This document shows positions 47,096 through 58,690 of a DNA stretch of 64,000 bases, in pieces. Each line of letters starts with the position of its first letter. The first letter of the stretch is position 1. The notes beneath the pieces are model-generated. The model saw nothing but the letters and a program-made list of their open reading frames with translations, ran no database searches and was not told the DNA's origin. This DNA is from Orthonyx spaldingii. Lineage: Eukaryota > Chordata > Aves > Passeriformes > Orthonychidae. The stretch spans positions 4,385 to 68,384 of the forward strand of contig VZTJ01005975.1 of NCBI GenBank assembly GCA_013397795.1, given 5' to 3'. The position numbers and the translations under genes are program-made.

Positions 47096-50000
47096 AAAAG
47101 AAGCATGTTATTCCCTTCTGCCTGGGGTTGAGTTGATGGCACCCACGCCGTTGCCATCAGCAAGACACGCTGTGGTCAGAGACTTGGAATGGTCTTCCAG
47201 GGGTTCAGGGCTAGTGTTGAGTCCTTGGCTTATCCAACTTTGTAGGGCTCCCTAGTTACCCACATGCTCAAAGCAGCAATTATTAAAACCAGTGGGCTGA
47301 TTTCAGCCATCAACGATTCTGTATAAATGCAGAGTACTGGAAATGGGTGCCCTGTACGCTCCGGTTTAGCCGGAGTGCTGACCTGCCTTAAGTGGATTTA
47401 TTCCTCCATGATCCATGCACGTTAACTCCTGCTAATGAGAATTATGGCTTAGTCCAAGGAGGGAATCTAGAGTTCAGTTTGAGTGAAACTGAGGGAATTT
47501 CACTCTAAGAACACATACTAAATTTTAAAAATGAAAGGTTGCCATACCTGTACCTCTCAGGTTTCACGAGGAGTATGTTCCATTTCCAGAAACATGTCCT
47601 TGATGTGTTAGCAAAGGACAGCAAGTTGGCTCAAAAAGATGCAGCCACTTAAAAACATTGATTCTCCCAGGACAACACGCCAAAATGCAGAAATAAATTA
47701 AACATAAGCAGATGCTGTACCTCCTTTCCATTTTTGGCTAGCACATCCCATTGTGGGACTACTAGTGGGACAACTGAGAATGACTGACATTTACTCAAAC
47801 TTAAGGCCTTATTGGACTGTCCTAGCAGAAGTGATAAAAATTCTTGTTTGTGCTGGTATTAAATCTGAATGTTTCACTGACTTCTTAAGGCATATATTAC
47901 ATCAGTATAGTTTTGCTTCTGTGCCAGTTTATACTATTTCTCTTTTTTAAAAGAACCTGATCGAGTTTGCTAACATCATCTTGGATTTTCAAAGGAGCAC
48001 TAGGGAAATATGGACCCAACTCCTATTGAAAATCCCCACCTCGAAACTACCCCCCCCCCAGAGTTCCTACCCTGGCAGGGATCCTACAGCTAAGCTCTTT
48101 CCATTTCCAGAAAAATCATTGAGCTGAGGCTAAGAACACTCATCTGGTGCCTGTCGAGTGTATTGTCTGAATATAAACACAATGATTCTGGAGCAGGGAA
48201 AGAGCCTGCGACTTAAATGGATTTACACTGGCTAAGAACCTGGCCTTCCACACTCAACTTCTGACATTACTTGGGAGTAAACATTGAGCTCAACCATTCT
48301 GTGATTTACATGGTGGTTTAAGGTGCGTGCAGTGACCAGGCTCTTACTGTGAGCCTCACCAGGCTTGGTATTTTCCTTAAAGTTCCAGGTAACCAAAAAT
48401 TTCCATGTCTATCTCAGCTACCATGAAAAAAAAAAAAAAGAAGAAGAAAAAAGATGAAAGCTCGAGTTTCTGACTCTTGAGAAAAGCCTGAAAATGTTCC
48501 TCGTCTGCACTTTAACGGCTCAGAAAGCAGAAGGCAAAGAGAAAAAAAGGAGTTTGAAAATGCCATGCTTTTTGAGATGTGACATATGCTTTTGCTGTGC
48601 TCCGGGTTGGCAGGAGGCGTTGCATGGTGGATGCAGCCCCGCCAGAAAGCAGGTGCGGGAGCCCGAGTGAGCGGCGCTCCCTCCGTTCCGCTGGAGCCGC
48701 AGCCATCCAGTCGCTTTTCTTTACTCCTGTGCCCCACTGAGCAGCAGATTGTCTGCGGGAGATGGGATAAATAGTGGTGGATGTGCCCTGAAATCATCGT
48801 ATTGGGTGGTTAGGATGGGAGTCCTGGGGCTACTGGAGGGCTCATGCTTGCAGTGACAAGTCACGTGTATGGTTGTGTGTCCTAGAGCTGCAGGAAGGCC
48901 AAAAAATCCCGGGACAGGAATAAATCCACCTTCTGGGCAACCCAGAACTTTGACTTCTATGCGCTGCAGGCAAAAACCTGTGGGTGAGTGGTTTTCAGGA
49001 TGATGGTGGTGACCCAGGTGCTCCTCCAGCTTGTTACAGCACAAAGTTGGATGTGGATGTGGGTTCCCAGGGAATCAATCCCCCATAGGCTGTGCCAACC
49101 CACAAGGGGCTGTTTCTTCTCCAGCCTGGGGCTTGGCTGATGGAGCAGCGTGTGTGCCCCAGGGTCCATGGGGACCCTCAAGTCACCTTTCACCAGGCTG
49201 TCCCTAAGCTGGAGGGGCTCTTCAGTGATGCTCCTTGAAACCTTTGGTCCCATTTCTCCAGGTCTTCTGCAGGGATGCAAAATCTGGGACTCCTCCTGCA
49301 TCCACAGTGTCACTGTGGGCCACTCCTGCTCAGGGACAAAGCAGGACATCCTCTTTGCCTCCTCATTCTCACTGAGAGTGTTCCTTACCTAACTTAAAAT
49401 GAGGGAAGGCTCTTCTGTACAGCACATTTTTGGGTTGCGTGGCAGAGAAGAGCCAACATCTTTTTCCATGTGGCCCTTCTGCATGTGTCCCTTCTCCATG
49501 TGGGTTCCTGCAAACAGAGCACCCAGGGCACAGCCTGGGCAGCTGCAAATTGCTTTTCTGAAGCCATCAAGGGAGTTCGTGGATTTATTCTGGACTGGGA
49601 ATTCCCTTCCTCCCTGCTCCCTGAGTCCTGGAAATAGTTTTTCTCCCTGTGTGAAAAGTGAGCTAAAGATTTTACAAGCACTGGATCTGGCCCCTTAAAT
49701 AGGATAATTTTAAAAAGTTCAGCAAAATCCAGGAGCTGGGGGCAGGCAGGGGGGTTGGTGTTCCTTATCGAGGGGAGGAATGGTGGGTTAGCAGCAATTC
49801 CTTCCTCACAGTTAGTCTGGGTACCATTGGAAGCAGAATTTGTCAGTTCTGAAGTGCACAGATTAGAAAGGAATGTGGAATTTGGAAACGTGGCAGCTTG
49901 TAGCACTGTATGGTTTAAATTAAACCTTTTTTTGGAAAGCAGAATTGCTGTAGGCCACATTTAGGGGGAAAGCAACAGCAGAGAGGGCTGGCTGTGGTTT

Positions 50001-50589
50001 TCTCTTTGCTGTGTAACCGGTCCACTTTCTCTTGTTTTAACACAGATTTTTTTTTTTTTTTTTTTTTAATTTAAAAAAAAAGATTAAAAAAATATGCCTC
50101 TGGCCTCCTTCTGCCCAACCACAGCTTCACTGCTGACCACAAAGAGGAAGCCTGGGGAAGCAGCCATAGGATTAATACCCACTGTCTCTTAACCCAACAG
50201 GGTGTGAAAACATTTTATAAAACATCACTTTTTTTGGTTGGTTTTTTTTTTTTTTTTCCCCTTTCAGATGGATAGCGTGGCTGGGATTTAGACATCTTGA
50301 AACAAGCACATGGTTGCCTTTGCCTCGCATTGTGTTCCTCAGAGGGAGTGGGGGGGAGGTCCTAAATCACCCTGGCCAGATCTGTTGTTTAAAATCTGTT
50401 TACACCCATCTCCAGAGCTTTCTCCTTGCAAATCATCAACAACTTTGTTGGTCTCGCTGAAATGACAGGAAATATAAAAATGAGTCTGCTGTGAGGGCTG
50501 CACGGTGTAGATCTTGATCAGTTGGAATATAATTGTTCCTAATGAAATGGAGACGCCTAGCTCTTAACTGAACAGCCTTTGCTTCTTTA
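47096..50589. other. Intron with no recognisable gene; possible old repeat in the middle
   Basis: At about 48005-48260, 'acccaactcctattgaaaat' and 'aaatggatttacactggc' followed by 'taagaacctggcc' resemble phrases of old reptile/bird repeats ('tcccattgacttcaatggga', 'tggatttacaccagtgtaac ... aatctggcc'); the family was not identified. A T21 tract lies at 50047-50067, followed by an A-rich stretch. A 188-codon antisense open frame (49394-49960) was rejected. Confidence 0.4.
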
Positions 50590-50840
50590 GAAATAATAAG
50601 ATTAAGATTATGGATTCTATTAATCATTTGATCAGCTTTATTCATTCATCTTATTTCCTTTACATGCAAAAAAGCCCTGCTCTCTCCATGCCTTTATCTT
50701 TTAAGATGATGACATTTACATATTTCCCGGCGCTGGAACATCCCGGGCGTAATATACAGATTGCTCCGCTCGGATCTTGTAAACTGACTATTTCCATGTG
50801 CTAAGTACTCTCAGTGATGAAGATCTTAATAATGTGATTA
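50590..50840. promoter_or_regulatory. Candidate conserved enhancer block
   Basis: Non-repetitive AT-rich stretch with TAAT/ATTAAT cores (ttctattaatcatttgatca), a CREB/AP-1-like gatgatgacat, and a GC-rich insert (ttcccggcgctggaacatcc). It reads like the other enhancer-like blocks and lies about 0.7 kb upstream of the candidate cassette exon. Confidence 0.3.
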
Positions 50841-51569
50841 ACTAAATTGTGTCTTTATGCTGTTCCTCGCGCCTCCCTCCCTTCCCCGCCACGGCCTCCC
50901 AGCCGCCGCGCTTGCCACAAATGGCATCAGCTGCCGGGACGTGCCTGCGGTGGTGACCTCGGTGACAAGGAGGTGTCACATAGCACAGAGCAGAGAGGTC
51001 TGTGCGCCTCGGAGTCAGGGTGTAATTCAGATGACCCGTGCATTAAGGGAATCTGCTTTCCTGGCATTATGCGGGAAAGATGCTGAAAGCAGGAGTTTGG
51101 AAATGTTGAGGAAATTATTAGACGAGAGATTTGTTCCTCTGCAGCGTAGCGACAGCATTGTTATTTCTTGCTTGGATGTGCTGTTGGGAAGGTTTGATTT
51201 TGTTGTCATTAGAGAAATCTCTCTGTTGTTATAACGCTTTCTATGTGTGAAGAAATACAGACATAATGTGTATCTAGTCCATTAAAACACTCTTTTGGAG
51301 CCTCCACCTGTGGCACAGCCTCTCTGTACTGCCAGTATTTTGCTGAGTACTGTTGGTAATTCCTCCCCTTCTTCCTTACACAGATTAGTAGTTACAGAGA
51401 GTTTAAAAAAAAAAAATAATTCCAAAGTAGCGGCAGGTTCTCTCTAACTTCTGTTAGCTGAGCTGGAGAAGTTGCATTGCGTCTTGGATCTTTTTCATCT
51501 TGGTAGAATTATACTGTAACTAATTGAATCCATTGATCACTGTCTTGTTTTTTTCCATCTTCTTCTCAG
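50841..51569. other. Intron leading to the candidate cassette exon
   Basis: Contains a short CpG-containing patch (50860-50960) and a poly(A) run near 51405-51416. The last 60 bases carry a branch-point-like 'gtaactaattg' (A near 51523), a second 'ttgatcac' near 51537, and a long pyrimidine tract ending ttcttctcag. Confidence 0.45.
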
Positions 51570-51644
51570 AGGATTCATTTCATAGTGTTCCCTACATCAG
51601 TCAAGAAAATGGCTGCGGTGGAATTACCAGGGTTGATAATAAAG
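51570..51644 (+). CDS. Candidate 75-bp in-frame cassette exon in the NFIA intron
   Basis: The block is bounded by a strong acceptor (tttttccatcttcttctcag) and a donor (aaag|gtaatt). Length is 75 bp, a multiple of three. The upstream NFIA exon ends with one base (G) of a split codon. Joined to this block it makes GAG (Glu), and the frame stays open for 25 residues (EDSFHSVPYISQ..., ...ITRVDNK). It leaves one G for the next exon, as the normal junction needs. It would therefore insert 25 residues, including one Cys, directly after the DNA-binding domain without disturbing the rest. An open 25-codon frame occurs by chance about 30% of the time, so the case rests on splice signals plus phase symmetry. 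I do not recall this peptide in any NFI isoform. The alternative is a conserved non-coding element with fortuitous splice sites. Confidence 0.4.
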
Positions 51645-52171
51645 GTAATTTAGCCCAGTTGAAATTATTTTTTATGTATCTAAGTAGGGTAACGCATTCA
51701 AACGTGCTGCCTTAAATCTGGGGATGAAATACCTGCATGATCTAAGCTGCACGGGCCCGAAATAACTCTTCTCAACAACCACAGAAAGTAGGAGTAGCTG
51801 ATCAAGGGACCTTTTGCAGCCCAACAATAACCAAACAATAATCAGCAACGTTCATTTGATCAAAGAACTGTCCCAGAGCAGGATAAATAATCTCTGGTTT
51901 GTGCACTTCAGGGGACAGGGAGTATTTTTGGATTAGATAATAAGTGCTTAACAAGCAAGAATAGCGGGAAGTGTCGGGAGAAGCGGTGGGAGCCGGGAGT
52001 AGCTGGTGGTGAGCAGTCTCCTACGATTCGGGTTACAAATAGGAGCCAAATCTGGCCTCAGCCAGGAGGGTTTTACCGAGGATGTCTGCTGGTGGCATTT
52101 AGCTCTTACTAAGTAACAGTTTGGGAAAGGATTCTCCTACTAGATTAGGGCTGGTCTTGTCAGTAATACAC
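51645..52171. other. Intron with no recognisable gene
   Basis: Intron following the donor-like site. The first 70 bases (ttagcccagttgaaattatt and on) are AT-rich and may belong to the same conserved unit. Nothing else was recognised. Confidence 0.45.
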
Positions 52172-52283
52172 AAGACAGGATGTCAGGAGATCTGAGCTGA
52201 GGTCTGCCACAGATTTCCAGCACGATTTAGGTCAAGTTATCTAATCTTGCCTCCTGACACAGTTTCACCCCGAGACAAGGTGA
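52172..52283 (+). repeat. MIR-like SINE remnant
   Basis: 'caggatgtcaggagatctga', 'gaggtctgccacagatttcc', 'aggtcaagttatctaatctt' and 'gcctcctgacacagtttcac' follow the MIR order 'gtcaggagacctgggttcta ... tctgccactaactagc ... ttgggcaagtcacttaatct ... gcctcagtttc'. Strongly diverged; the tRNA-derived head is not recognisable. Confidence 0.55.
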
Positions 52284-55200
52284 CAGGAGAGTTTGTAAAA
52301 GGTTTACTTAACAAAGAAGCATTTTTACTCTCTCGTCCTCACCCAGGTCAAGGGCTGGGCGCAGGAGCAGAGGCATCTCCTGCTTGCAGAGCCACAGGCG
52401 TGCTCCTTGCTCCCGCTCCCAGAATTCAGCCCCTGGGGCAGCAGGGCCACATCCAGCCCTCTGAGGTGACCGGGTCCCTTGGCCAGCAGGGCTCATTCCC
52501 AACGGGAGGGACCCCCACTCCCAGCCTCTCCCTGGCAGCAGCACAGCGGCTGCGGGAGCTGCAGGGCTGCCTACAAGCACATGCCCTTTGCCGAGATCAG
52601 CACTTTTTTGGACAATGTATAGTATTTGCAAATGGGAACTGACAATGGAAGAAATACAGCAGAGTGAAGGGTTTAATATAAAATATTTATACAGTAAAGA
52701 TCTTTCATCTTTTGTCAGTCACAGGGTAGGGAAGTGAGGAATGTATTGGGAGTACATTACCAAGAGTATGTTATAAATTAAAATCTCAAATTGAATAATA
52801 CTGGCTGCTAATGTGCGCAGTGTTGGAAATGAGTCACTTCTGAATCAATGTAATTTACTGTGCCAGCTGAAAGATATTTACAAAAGAAGGTATCTTCTTG
52901 TTGTTTTTTTTTTACTTACATTTTATTCCACACTTACAGATAGCCTGTGCTGTCAACACCGACTAATTTGTCACGGAGAGAAAGTCACAGCCGTTAGTGC
53001 AGAGCTGTTTCAAAAGCACTGAGCAGGCAGAAAGGTGGGCTCCAGCCTACATGGGTGGTCAGACAGTTTGTGCTCATTGTTTTCTCTCAAATTTAATACT
53101 GGTAATTAGTAATACAACAATTTTGTGGAGATTAGTTATTGGGAGAGAGCAGACCGACTGTTTCCTTGTAGAATTATGGAGTGCAGAAATGACTGTTCAC
53201 TCTGCATCATCCCAGCCCACGTCCCTTTGTGTATTTCAGCTTTTCTTTGGGCACTGTAACCTCAGAGAAGTCAGGGTTTGGTCCCATGTCTGTCAGATGG
53301 TTGGCGTAATCTCAGGAGGTTGGTCTGGTTCATAGTATTTCACAGCTGGGGCCAAGACAGGATTTATTACCTTGGAACACCCAACACTGAGGTGCAAGGT
53401 GGTGTATCCACAAGGTAGGACTCTGAAAGTCTGGATTTTGGAAGCTTTTTAGCCAGATGCTGTGCAGGAACCGGTATCCTCTAAGGTCTAAAACATTTCA
53501 GTAGGTATAAAGAGTCCTGCTACAGTGCTGTGCACATGTCTCTGTGGCTCTGGGTCCTTGGGAGGGTGGCTGCTGCTATTTAAGTGTTTTGGCACTGCAC
53601 AGGCCACTCTGCTGCAGACCTGTAGGCAACCAGGTGTTGGGAATGGTGAGTCCAACATTCATGCAGATGCAGGGAACCAGTAGAGAGTGGAATAGAAGGC
53701 AGGTTTAAAAACCAGTCTAGATCCAGGTTTCTGCCTTGTTCCTCCTTCTACCACTGATTTTTCCCACCTTGTCATGAAAAGAAGGACACGCTGGGAATTT
53801 TTGTCCTAGTCTGAACCGTGCCACAATATCATTCCACTTGATTGTGCCACAGGCTCTGATCCAGGCAAATACTTTGTACTTAGGTAAACCTCATCTAAGT
53901 TCTTTTGTCTTAAACTTGGGTGTTTGGTCTAAGATGTTTGTGTAGGCTGGTTCTGCCTTTTGATGAAATGGGGGAAGGCACTCCCCAAGGGCATTTCAGC
54001 CCAGCAAATTCCTTTTGGAACTGCTTGGCTCTCACTGTTGGCTCCACAAAGAGCAGAGGCACCTCACTTTGAGCTGTGCCCAACCATTAGACTGACACTT
54101 TTAGGTGAGACAAATCTCACCTCTGGTCTCTCTGCCCATTAGTGTTTTTATCAGTGCAATAGAAATAGTTTCAGATAGACATGGAGAGAGTAAGTAGTCT
54201 GAAGGACGGGAGAATATCCAAAAGGAGAGGGATGTTTGCAGTAGTTCTTGTAAAGTCTGATGGAGCTTCCCTCTCCCTTTGCTTGTAGGCAGTACCAAAT
54301 TAGATGTAACGGTGGAGATGCAGGTGATCTGATGGATTCATGGCCAAGCTTCTATACATAATAAAATATGTATTAAGGTCATATTCTAGCAGTGCTGTAG
54401 GGAAACGGGAGTATTTTTATGCCATACTTTTTGGTAGGAATGCTTCTGCTGGGTTGCATCACTGTCTGTAAATTTTATTGATTATAATTAAGTCAGTCTA
54501 CATTGTCTCTAGGAACCTACATGGGTTTAAAAATCAATACTCCTTATATTTATCAGGGGAACCAGTTTGAAAAGGGATTATAGTGGGAATAAGCAATACA
54601 TTTATAGCTCTGAGTTTGTGTTTACAAATCATTAAATGCAGGCCTTCTCAACAGTCCTCATTTAAGGGTCAAAAATAGTTTTTTCCCTGTCTTTTATACC
54701 ACGAACAGTAACAAAAATTCTCCCTTCATGGTTCCCTGCCCTATTTTGTACCTGCTGGGTGGAGCTCTGCTGTCTCAGTGACCTCCTGACAGCAAGGAGA
54801 CAGCCTTGGACAAGCAAGAATGTGAGCAAACGTAGTAAAACCAGAAGTGAATCCACCAACGTCCTCTCGACTGTGTCACTTCTATGGCAGTATCCTGTTG
54901 CCTTAAAGGGCTTCGTTAGTTCTCTCCCTTGGCTTGTTTCTCCCAGAAAATATCACTTCCAGTTATTGGAAGCTCTAACGGTCACGCTCATGGAAAGTCA
55001 GAACAAAGAGCAATTGCTGAGGGTATCTGCTATTATTGATTTATGGGTGAAGATTAAGGCCAGATTGCCCCGTCCCTATTTCTTTAACAACCCCGTCCTC
55101 AGATAGACTTCCTCCAACTCAATGGGCCCCTTATTTAAGTGCTGTTTATTGAGGATAATCTTATCACAGTCTGGTGCACTAAATATGTATAACTCACCTT

Positions 55201-56742
55201 AGGGAGAAGATGTGAAAGGTCTTTGATGATATGAAGGGTGTGAACTCTAAGGAGAGTGAAGGATAATTTAGGCTGGGACTTGGGAGTGCAAGTAAAACAC
55301 ATACCATCAAAGAAATGGAGTAGATGTGGCGTACTCCCCAAGAGAAACATTAAATGCCCTTCAGTTTGAGTCATTTGAAAGCCGAGAAAGGACTAAAACT
55401 GTGTTTGTAAGGATCATTCTGTGGACACAGAGGGCTGGGTGATCTTACGGAGCTTTTCTACCTTTGTGTTTTGTGCAGTGCTTCAATTCCTACTTGATTT
55501 GGCCAATAACCAAGCTAGATAATGCACAACATATTCCACCAGTGATGTTGTTTTAACACTTCTATACTGCACCTCAGCCAGGGACACCTGCGGAATTTCT
55601 TAGATTTGATTTTATTTATTTTATCAGTTAGTTCAGTTTTTAGCATCTTTTAGAACTGTAATGAAATGGCACATACCATGGCATTCCCTTAGCTTGTGAA
55701 TCCTTCCAGGATCCCAGGGGACCAGGATGGCTCCTCACTGCACTTGGGAAAATGGTAGTTGGAACATGCAGGCACCCATCCACATCCCCAAAATAACCAT
55801 AGCAAAACTGACGTTTAAGTGACCATAAGAAAAGGCCACAAAGGAAAGACTAAGGGAAGCTGGGTTTAAGTAGGAGTCAGAGTGGTTTTGAGATTACATG
55901 GCAAAGCAACTTTCTCATCCTAGGCACCGCTCTTCTACATCATCCACATTTTGATTGTGTCTCAGGGCAGGAAAAGCAATTGCCTGAGTTTTGAGTTTTG
56001 TGCAGAGCCCTGTGATACTGCTAACTACTAATAAATGCACACATAGACATATATACTTTAAATGAAATGGCTTGGAGATTGCTGAAGGAACTGCAAGAAT
56101 CCCATGCAAAATAGCAGAACTTTTTTTTCTCCCAGATTCCAGTCTGGGCAGCTGTAAAGATCTGGTCAGAGCTGGCTCTGGGCAGTGGCAAAACTTGCAG
56201 GCTGAGCTTTAAAAGCACACAAGGAGTTGCAAGAAGTGTTCTTCCTTGAGGCCATCGTTAAGATAGAAACCACTGCCCCAAGCCAGGCTATCCTGGAAAT
56301 TTCTCAGGAAGATTTGAAGGGACCTGAATAGCCAGAGGTAACTCAGACCACGGACAACTGAAGGTCTGGTGGTATCTGCCATGACAGTATTTTCCAGTGT
56401 GTGCATTCAGCTGTAATGATTCATTAGAAAAGAAGTTTAATTGTGGCCAGTAGTTGTGAATATTTCTTTGTACTCTCTTATCAGTGTTTTCCGTTTGCAG
56501 CAGGACTTGGTTTGTTTGTTAATCTGAAGTTCTCCATTTATTTGGAAAACAAGGTTTGACTTATCATACTGTTTGTCAGAAGAGAAGAAAGGTGAAATGC
56601 AAACCCCTTAAAACCACAGAGTAAGGAAAAGGAAAACTTAACTTCCAGGGAAAAGTGCTCAGTCAGTGGGAGCCAGCACAGCCGATGTGGGGAAATGAGC
56701 ATCCAGATCTCATTTGAATCAAACAAATGAGCAAAATTATAA
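52284..56742. other. Intron with no recognisable gene
   Basis: Repeat-poor stretch of about 4.5 kb. Near 55427-55470 'gctgggtgatcttacggagc' weakly recalls a CR1 tail but was not accepted. The region 54330-54640 is AT-rich. Open frames are short and unrecognised. Confidence 0.5.
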
Positions 56743-56862
56743 AATCATAGAGTCACAGGTTAGTTTGAGTTTGGATTGAGGTTGGAAAGGACCTTAAAGC
56801 TCATCTTGTTCCAAACCTCTGCTATGAGCAGGAGCACCTTCCACTAGACCAGATGATGATAG
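56743..56862 (-). mobile_element. CR1 retrotransposon 3' end fragment, antisense
   Basis: 'aatcatagagtcacaggtta', 'gaggttggaaaggaccttaa', 'agctcatcttgttccaaacc' and 'agcaccttccactagaccag' are the reversed CR1 3' end. The first part carries a small internal duplication of the ggtt/gagttt stretch. About 120 bp remain. Confidence 0.85.
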
Positions 56863-57149
56863 TGACGAAACCTAATCTGAGCAGTAACTGAGGAAGATGC
56901 AAGACAGTTTTACACCTCAGAAATGTTTGAAGAGCCAAAACTAGTTTCCTTGGACATTCAAAAAAGGCACACCTGTGCCAGTGTGAAAAATAACATAGAC
57001 ACCATGTTCCTCAAACAACAAATTAGAAAGTTCACAAGCTGCTATGCAACTTTGATTTAGTTCTACTCCCCAGTGTAGTACCAAGTAGTAGCAAGGAATT
57101 CTTCACGTTACTGAATTGTTCATGTGACTCTTGTGTTTTTAAAATACAC
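56863..57149. other. Intron, nothing recognised
   Basis: Unremarkable AT-rich intron between a CR1 fragment and a MIR-like remnant. Confidence 0.5.
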
Positions 57150-57312
57150 ACAACACTTAGAATATTTCACAAATGCACTGTGGGGGGTGGCAATATTTCC
57201 ATTTTGCTGGTAAAGATTGGGCAATGGTAGTTGAAATCTGCATCATGTGTGAAGCTGATGGTAGAACCCACATCTCCTTAATCATAAACAGCTCACTTTT
57301 AAACTCTTCCTA
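57150..57312 (-). repeat. MIR-like SINE remnant, antisense
   Basis: On the + strand 'caatatttccattttgctgg', 'taaagattgggcaatggtag', 'atgtgtgaagctgatggtag' and 'aacccacatctccttaatca' follow reversed MIR ('ttatccccattttacagatg ... ggtcacacagctagtaagtggcagagcc ... aacccaggtctcctgac'). Old and diverged. Confidence 0.55.
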
Positions 57313-58487
57313 TTGACCTTAATAGGGTTGGGGTTTGATTCCAAGTGTTTATTCTTCATTCCAAGCTCAAAGATGCATATTTTTAATCTGAATTTGAATA
57401 TATGTTTCATGGCTTATTCATGCTCGGAAATACTTCTTGGCAGAGTCACCTAAATTGAGCAAAATGAGAAGCTTCTTTTAATGCAGAAATATTAAACAAT
57501 GTGTGCTGGAGTGCAGAAAGCTATTTGGACACCAGAAAGCTTTATAAACACAGATTTGATTGTGATTGAACCAAAAATAGTGGTATTAAATTAAGGTCTG
57601 TTTAAGACACTAAAAAAACCTCTCTGCGTTTTCCAAACTGCTAAGGATAAAATCAATCTGCAAAAGTATTTTAACTTTGTAACAAAAATATAATTGACAA
57701 AGTAAAGTGAAGATAATAAAGCGTATTTAAAATTACTTGGAGGTCTTCTTAAAAATTTATGACCTCTTTCCAGTTGGAGCTCATTTAACTCAAAAGCCAT
57801 TTAAGAGCCTGGAAGTGGCCATGTTTGGGCCTTGCAAGAAATGTTTGCTTGTTTGTTCAGAAACACAGGTACCTTTGGTTGGAGAGAACCTGTTGTGTTC
57901 TATTATTATATGTGAGCTGCAGTAATACAGTATTTGTATTTTCATAGGACAAATATTTCTGGGAAGTAGCTCACAAGCTTTACAGCACAGGGAACAGTTT
58001 CAGATCCACAGGGCCTGCCCATATCAACATGTGATGAGATCCATGTCCTTCACCTCCCAGGACCTCTGGTGCCAGCAGTCCTATTAGAAGATCATTTTGG
58101 GAACACTTTGCTCATGTCCCTGTCCCAAACACTGAGTTAGAGGCAGCAGCCATGGCTGGATTCAACCAGAGACTGGTTTGGATCTCAGATCCAAGCTCTG
58201 TGCCCACAGGAACTGAAACTGATAGCAAGGCCTTGGGCCGTCAATATTTTCCATTACCATAACTGCTGTTTAGCAATGTCTCATTGATATGAGGGGAGTG
58301 TGTGACTGAGGCCATGTTCATCTCTTTGCAACAGGAAGAATTATGGCATTCATAGATTGGAAGAGAGTGGGTGATAAATAAAACTGAGGCTATCCAGAAA
58401 GCCCCAGGGAGCTTCCTCTCCACAGAAAGAATAAGAAATTTATAGATGTCTAGAAATTACAGTTGAGTTTTTTGCCTTTTTTTTTTT
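57313..58487. other. Intron with no recognisable gene
   Basis: AT-rich intron. 'tcctattgaccttaataggg' at 57308-57327 resembles a phrase seen in old amniote repeats. It ends in a T run at the second assembly gap. Confidence 0.45.
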
Positions 58488-58496
58488 NNNNNNNNN
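58488..58496. other. Assembly gap (9 N) inside a T homopolymer
   Basis: Nine N flanked on both sides by T runs, so the missing bases are probably an uncertain-length poly(T). Confidence 1.
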
Positions 58497-58635
58497 TTTT
58501 TGTTAGCCTCTTTCAGTCATATGACTGGAGTTCAATTATCAGCACAATAAATATTCCTGTGAATCGGAGCCATGTGTTGGCAGCAATTTTGTGCTTCTTA
58601 GAAAGGAAGGAACATCTAGAATTGTTTAAAAACAA

Positions 58636-58690
58636 TAGTTTATCAAACTTGCTTCTGAAGTCAGAAAGTGGCAGAGCCAAAAATGTATGT
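58636..58690 (-). repeat. Possible MIR-like SINE fragment, antisense
   Basis: 'tcaaacttgcttctgaagtc' and 'agaaagtggcagagccaaaa' recall reversed MIR ('gtgacttgcccaaggtcaca ... agtggcagagccag'). Short, so weak. Confidence 0.3.

Noticed and set aside
49394..49960. 188-codon open frame on the minus strand
   Set aside because: No family resemblance, and it lies in ordinary intron. It overlaps other frames on the opposite strand without any coding bias I can see.
55427..55470. Possible CR1 tail ('gctgggtgatcttacggagc')
   Set aside because: Only a short, poor match to the CR1 3' end and no octamer tail.
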